Shown here: piece by piece, positions 19,201-25,392 of the stretch
How the letters are laid out: the number at the start of each line of letters is the position of its first letter
How positions within the stretch are numbered: position 1 is the first letter of the stretch
NCBI RefSeq assembly: GCF_000485595.1
Contig: NW_014578017.1
Coordinates: 9,741-35,132, forward strand
Direction of reading: 5' to 3'
Source: Priapulus caudatus
Lineage: Eukaryota > Priapulida > Priapulimorpha > Priapulimorphida > Priapulidae
DNA: 25,392 bases
The notes under the pieces: model-generated
What the model was told of the DNA's origin: nothing
Database searches by the model: none
Seen by the model: only the letters and a program-made list of their open reading frames with translations
Made by a program: the position numbers and the translations under genes

Positions 19201-19319
19201 TTTTTTTAATGTAAACTGGTAAAGGTAAAATTGGTCACTAATACAAGATACTTACCAGACTTACTATCAATGAAGGCTGCTGCACTGCTGAACAAAGGTT
19301 TCAACTCCCTGTTCCTCAT
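14713..19319 (-). CDS. CCDC148: CCDC148, coiled-coil domain-containing protein 148 (complete reading frame, 11 coding exons)
   Basis: Minus-strand coding exons in gene order: 19319-19256, 18652-18489, 18153-17957, 17829-17654, 17303-17117, 16920-16767, 16604-16398, 16200-16060, 15707-15471, 15321-15181, 14874-14713. All are GT-AG, all phases join, and they give 609 residues (human protein about 591). Diagnostic matches to vertebrate CCDC148 are MRRYSAVNYDLL near 34, HHKFLWHQEYRQLQEKE near 82, AYYIDMLKRMLPHKKHSEL ending at 314, the heptad-rich Glu/Lys/Arg block about 320-510, and DPRFKLEMRLREAGL near 560. It has no signal peptide or membrane segment. The molecular role of the family is essentially unknown; a ciliary link would be a guess. 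The Met at 19319 has an in-frame TAG upstream only if the exon is extended; an acceptor at 19335 suggests an upstream 5' UTR exon. Confidence 0.92.
15181..15321 (-). CDS. CCDC148: CCDC148 coding exon 10 (residues 510-556)
   Basis: Encodes VAVHVEPDSQRVCSATICSD ... PIQTPLFSVTSFTDSQ, matching the V-A-V-x-x-x-x-D-x-x-R and K/Q-x-P-L-F positions of the human protein. Phase 0 at both ends. Confidence 0.88.
15471..15707 (-). CDS. CCDC148: CCDC148 coding exon 9 (residues 431-509), coiled coil
   Basis: 79 residues of charged heptad sequence, including YKERKDYEKQAEQAEQCRHL and EEKRRIAEAERERRLTLIRQ. Nearly every codon is Glu, Lys, Arg, Gln or a helix-former, indicating an uninterrupted helix. Flanks are CTTTAAG acceptor and AAG|GTTAAT donor. 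Confidence 0.9.
16060..16200 (-). CDS. CCDC148: CCDC148 coding exon 8 (residues 384-430), coiled coil
   Basis: Encodes VSLWREQQLEMTRVQQELEN then QAREEAARHEQFQAEMKRRK and TAKQKKR. The V-x-x-W position aligns with the human coiled coil. The donor is AGG|GTACGA. Confidence 0.9.
16211..16294. repeat. (CA)n-(CGCA)n-(CA)n-(TA)n compound microsatellite
   Basis: Alternating purine-pyrimidine tract starting only 10 bases upstream (in gene direction) of the CCDC148 exon 8 acceptor. On the coding strand it is TA then GT repeats leading toward the acceptor. The histidine/threonine-rich frames in it are artefacts. Confidence 0.9.
16398..16604 (-). CDS. CCDC148: CCDC148 coding exon 7 (residues 315-383)
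   Basis: Encodes VAHEEEWLLAKKYHAQRDAV then LASWHRSKVDLLKKIQTVFA and a charged stretch to QLLYAK. It matches the human segment after the D-M-L-x-R-x-x-P-H-K motif, including the S-W before K-x-D and the K-x-K-Q-x-x-x-C run. Confidence 0.9.
16767..16920 (-). CDS. CCDC148: CCDC148 coding exon 6 (residues 264-314), family signature
   Basis: Encodes RHNGRGDWDIKDHETFVTVA then EIYTASETNNRRAYYIDMLK and RMLPHKKHSEL. The segment R-R-x-x-Y-x-D-M-L-x-R-x-x-P-H-K is the clearest match to CCDC148. D-W/H-W with a following helix precedes it, as in the human protein. Confidence 0.93.
17117..17303 (-). CDS. CCDC148: CCDC148 coding exon 5 (residues 201-263)
   Basis: Encodes VIQGQIGKTERRVHEGIPEE then AMMLEYPDQNLLSTVLSEFN and LLDGRFTERLKLLETKYTEQ. 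The YPDxxLxSxxLSEF block aligns with the human protein. The acceptor TTTTACAG is chosen because it alone matches the phase-1 donor of exon 4. Confidence 0.88.
17304..17653. other. CCDC148 intron 4, nothing recognised
   Basis: AT-rich intron between exons 5 and 4 of the minus-strand gene. No repeat boundary or other feature is visible. Confidence 0.5.
17654..17829 (-). CDS. CCDC148: CCDC148 coding exon 4 (residues 142-201)
   Basis: Encodes ENIVDWLRSRKSKVEDVKTL then QANHSKIKWALSQLMDVQNK and AMHDLSKDQVQLKLESDL. Phase 2 entry and phase 1 exit fit both neighbours. Helical and charged. Confidence 0.86.
17957..18153 (-). CDS. CCDC148: CCDC148 coding exon 3 (residues 77-142)
   Basis: Encodes ALLSHHKFLWHQEYRQLQEK then EATCLLDLNSLCMEENVLEL. 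It matches human H-K-x-x-W-x-Q-E-Y-x-R-L and the E-N-x-x-E/L-C-x-L segment. It ends CG|GTGTGT. Confidence 0.9.
18154..18488. other. CCDC148 intron 2, nothing recognised
   Basis: Contains a short direct repeat of CAGTAATAATAATACGATAA-like words at about 18310-18345. No other feature is seen. Confidence 0.45.
18489..18652 (-). CDS. CCDC148: CCDC148 coding exon 2 (residues 22-76)
   Basis: Encodes NLVNKCLEGLPMRRYSAVNY then DLLRDIAKLKKDDCSYQIAS and a tail ending SKQSKEQ. The tail aligns with human SKLSKEQ and the MRRYSAVNYDLL part with MRNIKYKPVDYQQL. The acceptor TTTTCTTGGAAG is weak but is the only one giving the required phase. Confidence 0.85.
18653..19255. other. CCDC148 intron 1, AT-rich
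   Basis: AT-rich intron with a short TA run (about 18938-18950) and an A/C run at about 19038-19059. No element or exon is recognised. Confidence 0.45.
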
Positions 19320-19334
19320 GTTTGATGCAGTGAA
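19256..19334 (-). CDS. CCDC148: CCDC148 first visible exon with probable start codon
   Basis: ATG at 19319-19317 opens MRNRELKPLFSSAAAFIDSK S and ends TCTG|GTAAGT in phase 1. The exon probably begins at 19334 after a strong acceptor (GGTTTTTATTAG), so the five codons before the ATG are either 5' UTR or, if an upstream coding exon exists, coding. The human protein has no close match to these 21 residues, so the start is the least certain part of the model. Confidence 0.65.
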
Positions 19335-19682
19335 CTAATAAAAACCAATAATTATATATTAGTACACATTCTCATATCAAGTGACTTATGTATGAGTGAC
19401 ATATTTTCATTAACATGTTCTTGCATACTCTAGGTACGCACACATAATGCAACCAACACACTTAATTGTGGCACAGTAAAGGGCTGCATAAGATAGGTAA
19501 ATTAAGCTCGTTCCAGTTAATCCTACTTTCGGATCCTGGGTTGTAATAATAAGCTTAGGAATAGAAAATGAAGAGGATTTGGTTAGGTTGAGATAAAGGG
19601 TTAGATTTAATTTTAGTAGGTAGGGTTAGATTACTATTAGAGATATGAGGCCAAGTCTCACATTGGAACCCCAGCATTAATT
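19335..19682. other. Non-coding interval upstream of the CCDC148 start exon
   Basis: Probably intronic if CCDC148 has an upstream UTR exon. It holds GGTTAGG/GGGTTAGA-like words at about 19580-19635 but no clear element. Confidence 0.35.
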
Positions 19683-20847
19683 GTATCCCCCGCAACGAAG
19701 TCGGCGGGGATACTATGGTTTCATGTCTGTACAGCCGCCGCTCGGTCCGCCGCAGAGATTATCCTTTTTGCTCTATAACTCGACCTCTAATTAACCTAGC
19801 ATGACCAAACTTGGTCTACTTACACATCTTGGGGAGAAGGTGTGTCGCGTACTGAAACCAGGTCACTGCGACCTTTATTTGACCTTTACATTGATTATAT
19901 TTCCCTTCAGCTCTATAACTCGGCACCTCATTGACCTAGCGCTACCAAACTTGGTATACTTACACATTTTGGGGAGAAGGTGCGCAGCATACCAAAACCA
20001 GGTCACTACGACCTTTATTTGACCTTTACCTTGACCTTGATCATATTTCCTTTCTGCTCTCTAACTCGGGCCCCTAATTGACCTAGCGCTACCAAAACCA
20101 GGTCACTACGACCTTTATTTGACCTTTACCTTGACCTTGATCATATTTCCCTTCCACTCTATAACTCGGCCCCTAATTGACCTAGCGCGACCAAACTTGG
20201 TATACTTACACATCTTGGGGAGAAGGTGCGCAGCGTACGAAAACCAGGTCACTACGACCTTTAACTGACCTTTACCTTGATCATATTTCCCTTCCGTTCT
20301 ATAACTCGGCCCCTAATTGACCTAGCGCTACCAAACTTGGTATACTTACACATCTTGGGGAGAAGGTGTCTCGCGTACCAAAACCAGGTCACTACGACCT
20401 TTATTTGACCTTTACCTTGATCATATTTCCCTTCTGCTCTATAACTCGGCCCCTAATTGACCTAGCGCTACCAAACTTGGTACATACTTACACATCTTGG
20501 AGAGAATGTGTGTCGCGTACCAAAACCAGGTCACTGCGGCTTTTATTTGACCTTGACCTTTATCATATTTCTCTTCTGCTCTATAACTCGGCCCCTAATT
20601 GACCTAGCGCGACCAAACTTAATTGGTATACTTACACATCTTGGGCAGGTGTGTCGCGTACCAAAACCCCTAAGGCAACCAATTTTAACATACTTGCACA
20701 TCTCAGGCCTGCAGATGAGTTGTGTAACAATTAAACCTTTGTCTTTGTGACTTATTTAATTTTACCTACCTTCTACGTCCTTACAGAGATATTTCATTCA
20801 TACTAGATCACGGGGATACATGTAGTTGGCGACAACTGCCCTTTCTA
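19683..20847 (+). mobile_element. Family-3 Helentron-like element with minisatellite core
   Basis: The 5' hairpin at 19683-19713 has arms GTATCCCCCGC and GGCGGGGATAC. The core is a 140-bp tandem array. At the 3' end CGGGGATAC (20811-20819) repeats one arm of the 5' hairpin, followed by the hairpin AGTTG-GCGA-CAACT (20824-20837) and the tail GCCCTTTCTAG. This is the same blueprint as families 1 and 2 with unrelated terminal sequence. No replication or helicase protein is present. Oyster pearl-type elements with ~160-bp tandem cores are a known parallel; relationship to them is inference. Confidence 0.65.
19771..20690 (+). repeat. ~140-bp tandem repeat, about 6.5 units
   Basis: Unit starts, marked by CTCTATAACTCGGCCCCTAA or variants, fall near 19771, 19911, 20057, 20157, 20297, 20437 and 20579. 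Spacings are therefore about 140, 146, 100, 140, 140 and 142. The 100-bp unit has an internal deletion and the last unit decays. Units contain CCAAACTTGGTATACTTACA, CTTGGGGAGAAGGTG and AGGTCACTACGACCT. The open frames repeating through it are products of the periodicity. Confidence 0.85.
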
Positions 20848-21298
20848 GTTATAATTAACACTATATTAGTCCATCACTTACCCTAATCATATCCCTAATC
20901 CAACTTTAACCCTACAATAATCCTATGCCTATCATTTAAACCTAGCATCCTAAAATAAGATGAAACTACTATATGGTGGTAAACTGGTAATATAATTATG
21001 ATTTATGTACTAGGGTCCCATCGAACTCAAAAGTAGGAGTGAGCAGCTTGTAGTAATTAGTGCGAGTCACTGGCTCAGAGTCAGACACATATATCCTCAG
21101 CAGCAGTAGCAGCACCCTATTTCTAATTGTAAATTAACTTTTAAGGCGAATGAAGCCATTAATATTAACCATAGCCCTATCTGTGTTGTGTGCCCCTTCA
21201 CTCTTCAACATGAAATTTCCCAACTCCTGTTGAGAAGAAAAGAGCGCGCTACACAATTAGATCTACGGCTGTGGTTATATTTATACTAGTCAACTTCA
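20848..21298. other. Non-coding interval, nothing recognised
   Basis: AT-rich sequence between the family-3 element and the hAT element. It includes degenerate CCCTAA-like words (20879-20945) but no array. Confidence 0.4.
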
Positions 21299-21306
21299 AC
21301 TAGGCC

Positions 21307-22199
21307 CAAAGGCATCGGAAGCAATAAAATAGTGCCGCGGCTTTGGTGATAGGGCGAGCCCCGGGGAGGCGAAGCCACCCTAGGGGCGTCTGGGGGCATG
21401 CCCTCCCCCTGTGAAAATTTTGAAATCTACAAGGCAAATGGTGGGCTCTGGTGCATTCTGAGCATTGTGATTTAGCACAAAAAAAGTGTGTTTCACTGTA
21501 ATTTAAAAAAAATACATGATGATTTGAAAGATTTGTTGGTTAACATAGAATTAAAATATTCAATAATGACCAAAAACTCCAAATTTATTTTTCTCACTTT
21601 AACAGTGGAATAATCTTTGGTAAAACTTCCTGAAATACATTCCCATTCAAGACATGCATACAATTGTACTGGTGCTCACAAACGAACTGTTAATATTCGT
21701 CATGAAACGCGCTGACCCCAGGCAAAGCATGCTCCCTCAATATAACGCAATGGCATGCTGCCTGCATAGAATCAGGAGTAGACGGGGAGCAGAGGAATGT
21801 GTGCCAGAGTTCTGGATCATAAAATTTTATAGCTACAGGTGACCTGCAGGGGCGTGTACAGGATTTGGACCAGGGGGGGGGGGTCTAACCGTAAGACATA
21901 CTTGCGAGCACGCGAAAGGGGGCCCTCCCACAGAAAAATTTTGAAATTAGGCCCCCTCAGATGCGTTTTCTGCGCGAGCAGGGGGGGGTCCAGACCCCCT
22001 GGACCCCCCCCATGTACACGCCCCTGACCTGACCTCATCTGACCCTGGTCTCCGCTTATAGGGGCCTAGATTACACGTATATACATGATATATGTATCGG
22101 CCAAAAGACGGTATAAATTATTGAAAGATTTTGATTACGGAAAATTTATGGCTTGAAAAAAGTGCCGCGGCGGTCGCCGCGGCAGTTCCGACGCCCTTG
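21307..22199. mobile_element. 893-bp non-autonomous hAT element with 8-bp target duplication
   Basis: ACTAGGCC occurs exactly at 21299-21306 and 22200-22207, the 8-bp duplication expected of hAT transposons. The left end begins CAAAGGCATCGGAAG and the right end, read inward on the other strand, CAAGGGCGTCGGAAC. GTGCCGCGG occurs near both ends. The interior has the G-rich GCGAGCCCCGGGGAGGCGAA segment and no transposase frame. A second MITE is nested at 21847-22026. Confidence 0.85.
21847..22026. mobile_element. 180-bp MITE nested in the hAT element
   Basis: Perfect 14-bp inverted ends: CAGGGGCGTGTACA at 21847-21860 and TGTACACGCCCCTG at 22013-22026. The arms continue imperfectly through G-run/C-run sequence, and almost the entire element is a fold-back. 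ACCTG precedes (21842-21846) and follows (22027-22031), so a 5-bp target duplication is likely. The small frames on both strands are products of the palindrome. Confidence 0.8.
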
Positions 22200-22207
22200 A
22201 CTAGGCC

Positions 22208-22427
22208 TGAACCAGCGAGACAATACGGATATAGGACAATACACAAACCCTGGGGGAGAGCACTCCCTACAAAATAGGGTAGGTATGTGCCACCTGAGAG
22301 ATGGAATTGGGGGTCTCCGGTACTAGGGTTTGCTAGAAACCATGATGCTCCGGAACTGGACATGTTTGCGAGTGTTCCTAAATGCCGGCAGTTTTTAATT
22401 TCGCAGTGGCTGGAGGTACGGCAACCG
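22208..22427. other. Unclassified stretch right of the hAT element
   Basis: Higher GC than the surrounding DNA; open frames run on both strands (22287-22523 plus, 22118-22363 minus). Neither shows a recognisable motif. It may be a fragment of a dispersed repeat. Confidence 0.3.
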
Positions 22428-22880
22428 TATCATAATGTCTCGAGGCTACGGGTACGACAGTCCATTTGCGCATGCGTCGCTTTCCCACAAAATAATGCTG
22501 TTGGAAATGAATTCACAATTTAATTCACGATTAAGATTTCTTGATGAGCTAGAAAACACTCGGATTTAAAGTATGAAAATGAACATTATTGTGCCAGCTA
22601 TAGCCTACACCAGTTGGTTGGGATTGGTTGTCAGTTCAGATGCAAAATATTGAAAGCCAAAGGTTATACACCATATAGGTACTATGAAACGCGTACATAT
22701 AAGATAGCCGAGTCGGTTTATAGTTAGTGTTAGGGTTAGGGTTGGGTTAGGGTTAGGGATAGGGTGACTGTTTGTACTTGTGTGTGGGACTAGCTGCCGT
22801 ACCCGTAGTCTCGAGACATTAAGATACGGCTGCAGTGCATGCGTAGTGTGACTCGCGTACCCGTAGCATCGAGACATTAA
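22428..22880. repeat. Inverted repeat flanking a telomere-like run
   Basis: CGTATCATAATGTCTCGAGG with CTACGGGTACGACAG (22428-22462) reappears inverted as CTGCCGTACCCGTAG with TCTCGAGACATTAAGATACG (about 22795-22830). The Y-C-G-A-G-A-C-A-T-T-A-A part appears a second time at about 22858-22882 after another CGTACCCGTAG. The loop holds the TTAGGG run. No target duplication was found. Confidence 0.55.
22729..22764 (+). repeat. Interstitial telomere-like (TTAGGG)n run
   Basis: About five TTAGGG units with interruptions (GGGTTGGG and GGGATAGGG). A second shorter run, GGGTTAGGGTTAGG, lies at 22983-22996. Confidence 0.75.
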
Positions 22881-22982
22881 TGTCTGCACCCAAGCTAGGT
22901 CACACCCCATATATAATATAGCCCTGGACGTTTATTCCTTACGAACTGTCCAGTAATAATAATATAGAAGTAGAAGAAACAA

Positions 22983-22996
22983 GGGTTAGGGTTAGG
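22983..22996 (+). repeat. Short telomere-like run
   Basis: GGGTTAGGGTTAGG, just over two units. Followed at 22999-23045 by CTGCCGGGCATTTAGGAA and GCCCGGCTACCGGGCAT, a small GC-rich dyad region. Confidence 0.6.
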
Positions 22997-23132
22997 AACT
23001 GCCGGGCATTTAGGAAATCGAAGACCGTGCCCGGCTACCGGGCATATAGAATGATAGCTCTAGTATTATAGCCCGCTTACATTAACTGCCGCTGGCTGCC
23101 AGCGGCTGACAGGCTATAGGCCTAGTACTAGA

Positions 23133-23216
23133 CTAGAGCTAATAGTAATGGAAGTTAATAGTTATTACTATTAGTATTACTATTAGTATTACTAATAATA
23201 CTACTACTACTACTAG
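23133..23216. repeat. (ATT/ACT)n trinucleotide repeats
   Basis: ATTACTATTAGTATTACT-type repeats run into (ACT)5, followed by TAGGCCTA words. Confidence 0.8.
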
Positions 23217-24039
23217 GCCTATATACTACTAGGCCTAGGTTACTACTTGGAAGTTAGATGGTCAATAATGCACCATCGTACTAATTTGTAATTATACTCT
23301 CACCTACTTCGGTACAGTCAATTGTCAATTGAATTGAACTTCAAAGAGTAGGCCTATATTCTTTAAAGGTTGTTCGAATATGTTCTCCGTACGCAATGCG
23401 TCTGTAGCAACGCGCATACAACGCCAAATCACGGTAGTGACAAAATCAAAACCTAAGCCGTAACTGTGCTGCTCTTGTGTTTAATCACCGATATTATGGA
23501 GGTGTTCTTGTGTGTTGTTATATTCGTGTGCGGGAAAATTTGCGTTTTTACGGAGGCTTCTGATGTATGTAGACGTTTACGACAGTTAATGATAATGCGC
23601 TCATTTTATTTCAGTGTTTCGTGTAATTCAGAAAAACGTGTTGCATACGTAGCAAAAAATTGGTACAATTTTAATTGATTTGTTGACAATCATAATCATG
23701 ATATTGATATTGCTATTGCCATTGGTGATATTGATAATGTTGTACAGGCTACAGGCTTATATTAGCCCGGCCAGGCTGTGTGACTAACGTCAATATACAT
23801 AATACACAGCCTGACATCCATCCATTTGATAATCTTGTACCTCTACAAAAACTGCCGAACAATTACGTATATCTCAAATAAAATAATCTAAGCATTTCTG
23901 CCTTGTTTTATATCAAGACAAGTATAAGTTATAACCTTCACCTACTTTATAATACTATTAATATAATAGTATTCCAGCGTTGTTAATGTTATTAAAACTA
24001 ATACTACTAGTAATACCTCAGTTCGCTGTGCACAGTGTA
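23217..24039. other. Non-coding interval with one weak candidate exon
   Basis: AT-rich. A plus-strand frame from ATG 23496 reads MEVFLCVVIFVCGKICVFTE and reaches a donor-like GAT|GTATGT; it resembles a secretory signal but has no supporting context, so it is discussed as a finding rather than called as a gene. Confidence 0.35.
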
Positions 24040-24400
24040 AATTTCAAGAGCCAAACCAAAATTTCACTTTAACCGCCACGCCAACCACCATGTTTCCACT
24101 GCGCATGCGTTTGGATTGGAACGCGGAAAACCTGAAACGACATAACATACCATGGCGTTGCAACTCGCGTTGGCGCGAGCATAAATAAGCTTCATATACT
24201 TGTATATATATAAATATTAAAACATTGAAAACCAGGAAACATCAATCTACAACAACTTAATAATTATCATTGCGAAGATATGTACTTGCCTTGTGTTTAG
24301 GCCTACGCACTGTGAAAATCAGGTCCATTGCCGATTTCAGTCGCACCGAACATGGCTGACATGGCGGCTGTCTGGTTGTTTTCATCGAATTCATCTCAGA
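24040..24400. promoter_or_regulatory. Candidate CpG-type, possibly bidirectional promoter
   Basis: Locally CpG-rich in an AT-rich setting. TGCGCATGCGTT at 24100-24111 resembles an NRF1 site, GGATTGG just after it is an inverted CCAAT box, and ACATGGCGGCTG at 24359-24370 resembles a YY1 site. It lies upstream of CCDC148, whose first visible exon appears to have an upstream UTR exon. Start codons in fair context exist on both strands at 24351-24363. All motif assignments are by eye. Confidence 0.35.
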
Positions 24401-25170
24401 AAATACGGCATAACTCGATAAATAAGTAGCGCCCAGTTATCGCGAGCAAGCCATAGGTTTATAGATTTGTTTGAGCTATTAGTATTACATGTGACGCTAG
24501 CTGTGGCGATGTTTGGATACAGAGCCAACTACAAGTTTTTATGGGCAAGAATTTGAGATGGTCTTCTAACCCTAGCAAAGACTGTTTCTTGGAGCTAGGC
24601 TTATATATAAAATAGGCTTGTCACACCTATCCGCGATCACGCTAGCGCTCCGACTGCGACCTGGAAAGTATGAAAGTGCGAAGAAAAGTGCAGTACGGTC
24701 TCTGAGAACGATTTGGTGACGCAGTGGAAACTGTCAAGGATGGAAGAGGGTCGCCATGAGCTACCTTGAGCGCCAAACCTCGGAGCTTGTTTTGCTTCGG
24801 ATCAAAATAAGCACAGCGGGTTGGCGCTCTGATAGATCGGTGTAATGACGCAGTACAGTCGCCGTGGCAGCACAAAGCGAACTACATGAGCGTATCGTGG
24901 ACGTAGCAACAACGCATAGAAGCGACTTGGGGTCGCAGAAATCATCCCTTCCGACTGGTGTGCGACTGCTGTACGCTCATTGGGCTCACAATACGTGCCT
25001 CTCCCGTTCTTATTGCACCATTACTGCACTTCCACTATGCTTTATGGGCTTGTTTTCGCTCATTCTACGTCCACTCTGCACTGCCACTGAGACTATGATG
25101 CTCGTAATACGTCCAAGGCGTTGTTTCGACATTTGCAATAGGTTCACAGTGCGTTCTTATTACGATCCCA
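24401..25170. other. Unclassified GC-richer block, possible old element
   Basis: From about 24630 the composition becomes balanced with frequent ACGCAGT, TCGC and ATGAGCG words. An inverted pair GAGCGCCAAACC (24769-24780) and GGGTTGGCGCTC (about 24818-24829) is visible. Open frames exist on both strands (118 codons plus, 77 codons minus), without recognisable motifs or splice-supported continuation. No clean ends are seen. Confidence 0.3.
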
Positions 25171-25179
25171 CTTCCACTG

Positions 25180-25208
25180 ACCCCCCCCCCCCCCCCCACC
25201 ACACACAC
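25180..25208. repeat. Poly-C followed by (AC)n
   Basis: A run of C followed by CCACCACACACACA immediately before a family-2 element. Confidence 0.8.
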
Positions 25209-25213
25209 ATTTT

Positions 25214-25260
25214 TAGCTAATCTGACGAAGTCAGATGCAGCTTGTAGGATCACATGATCG

Positions 25261-25304
<44 letters not shown>

Positions 25305-25392
25305 TCTGTCAACAGTTGGGCACAAATCGAAACGGCTCGACGTACGGATTCGAAAGTCGGGACGTGGGGGGGTAATTCGAAAACGAGATGGG
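25214..25392 (+). mobile_element. 5' end of a family-2 Helentron-like element (cut by window edge)
   Basis: The sequence TAGCTAATCTGACGAAGTCA leads into GATGCAGCTTGTAGGATCAC, matching the 5' hairpin region of the copy at 1451. A (TGCG)n microsatellite at 25261-25305 stands in place of (GTCC)n. Then CAACAGTTGGGCACAAATC and CGGCTCGACGTACGG follow as in that copy. It runs off the window. Confidence 0.7.

Noticed and set aside
19500-19570. GTTCCAG...GGATCCTGGG words suggestive of a tRNA T-arm.
   Set aside because: No cloverleaf can be drawn; acceptor stem and anticodon arm are missing. No tRNA or rRNA gene is seen in the window.
19801-20750. Series of repeated short proteins (CRVPKPGH...).
   Set aside because: The repetition follows the 140-bp tandem array; frames break at each length change.
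24864-25220. 118-codon open frame, the longest in the right part of the window.
   Set aside because: No recognised motif or domain; it ends in a poly-C translation (prolines). The GC-richer composition makes long open frames likely by chance.
25065-25325. Minus-strand frame rich in THAR repeats.
   Set aside because: Translation of the (TGCG)n microsatellite in the family-2 element.
1451-25392. The regular hairpin-headed repeats considered as a CRISPR-like array.
   Set aside because: Copies are kilobases apart, hundreds of bases long and in an intron-containing animal genome; there are no short regular spacers.

Overview
The window is nuclear DNA of a metazoan, most likely a marine invertebrate; the exact phylum cannot be read from it. 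The evidence is two intron-rich protein genes with clean GT-AG introns, AT-rich non-coding DNA, scattered TTAGGG (animal telomere) words, and a dense load of short non-autonomous transposable elements, including families headed by a hairpin and a (TCCG)n microsatellite.

Layout. 1-4919 is repeat-filled DNA: pieces of two Helentron-like families, a decayed LINE fragment, and a hAT-like element with another element nested inside. 4920-13202 (+) is FEN1, flap endonuclease 1, in eleven visible coding exons that give residues 28-377. Only the first exon (about 27 residues) is missing, and it must lie upstream of the window or escaped recognition. Its introns hold a Helentron-like element, several MITEs and very long fold-back elements. 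13203-14712 is the interval between convergent genes. 14713-19334 (-) is CCDC148, a coiled-coil protein, with a complete reading frame of 609 residues in eleven coding exons. 19683-20847 is a third Helentron-like family carrying a 140-bp minisatellite. 21299-22207 is a hAT element with a perfect 8-bp target-site duplication and a 180-bp MITE nested inside. 22208-25392 has telomere-like repeats, an inverted repeat, trinucleotide runs, a possible CpG-type promoter near 24.1-24.4 kb, an unclassified block, and the start of another family-2 element at the edge.

The two genes are neighbours in tail-to-tail orientation with no evident functional link. FEN1 acts in lagging-strand maturation and base-excision repair. 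CCDC148 is a poorly characterised coiled-coil protein. The most notable structure is in the repeats. Three sequence families share one blueprint: a 5' terminal hairpin, a tandem-repeat core, the same arm repeated near the 3' end, then a second hairpin and a short tail. In FEN1 intron 9 a TTAA-flanked palindromic element sits inside the arm of another palindromic element, and the opposite arm preserves the empty site. A 39-bp micro-element with its own 5-bp target-site duplication lies 63 bp from a 333-bp relative. All homology calls come from reading translations and recalled family sequences; no database search was run.
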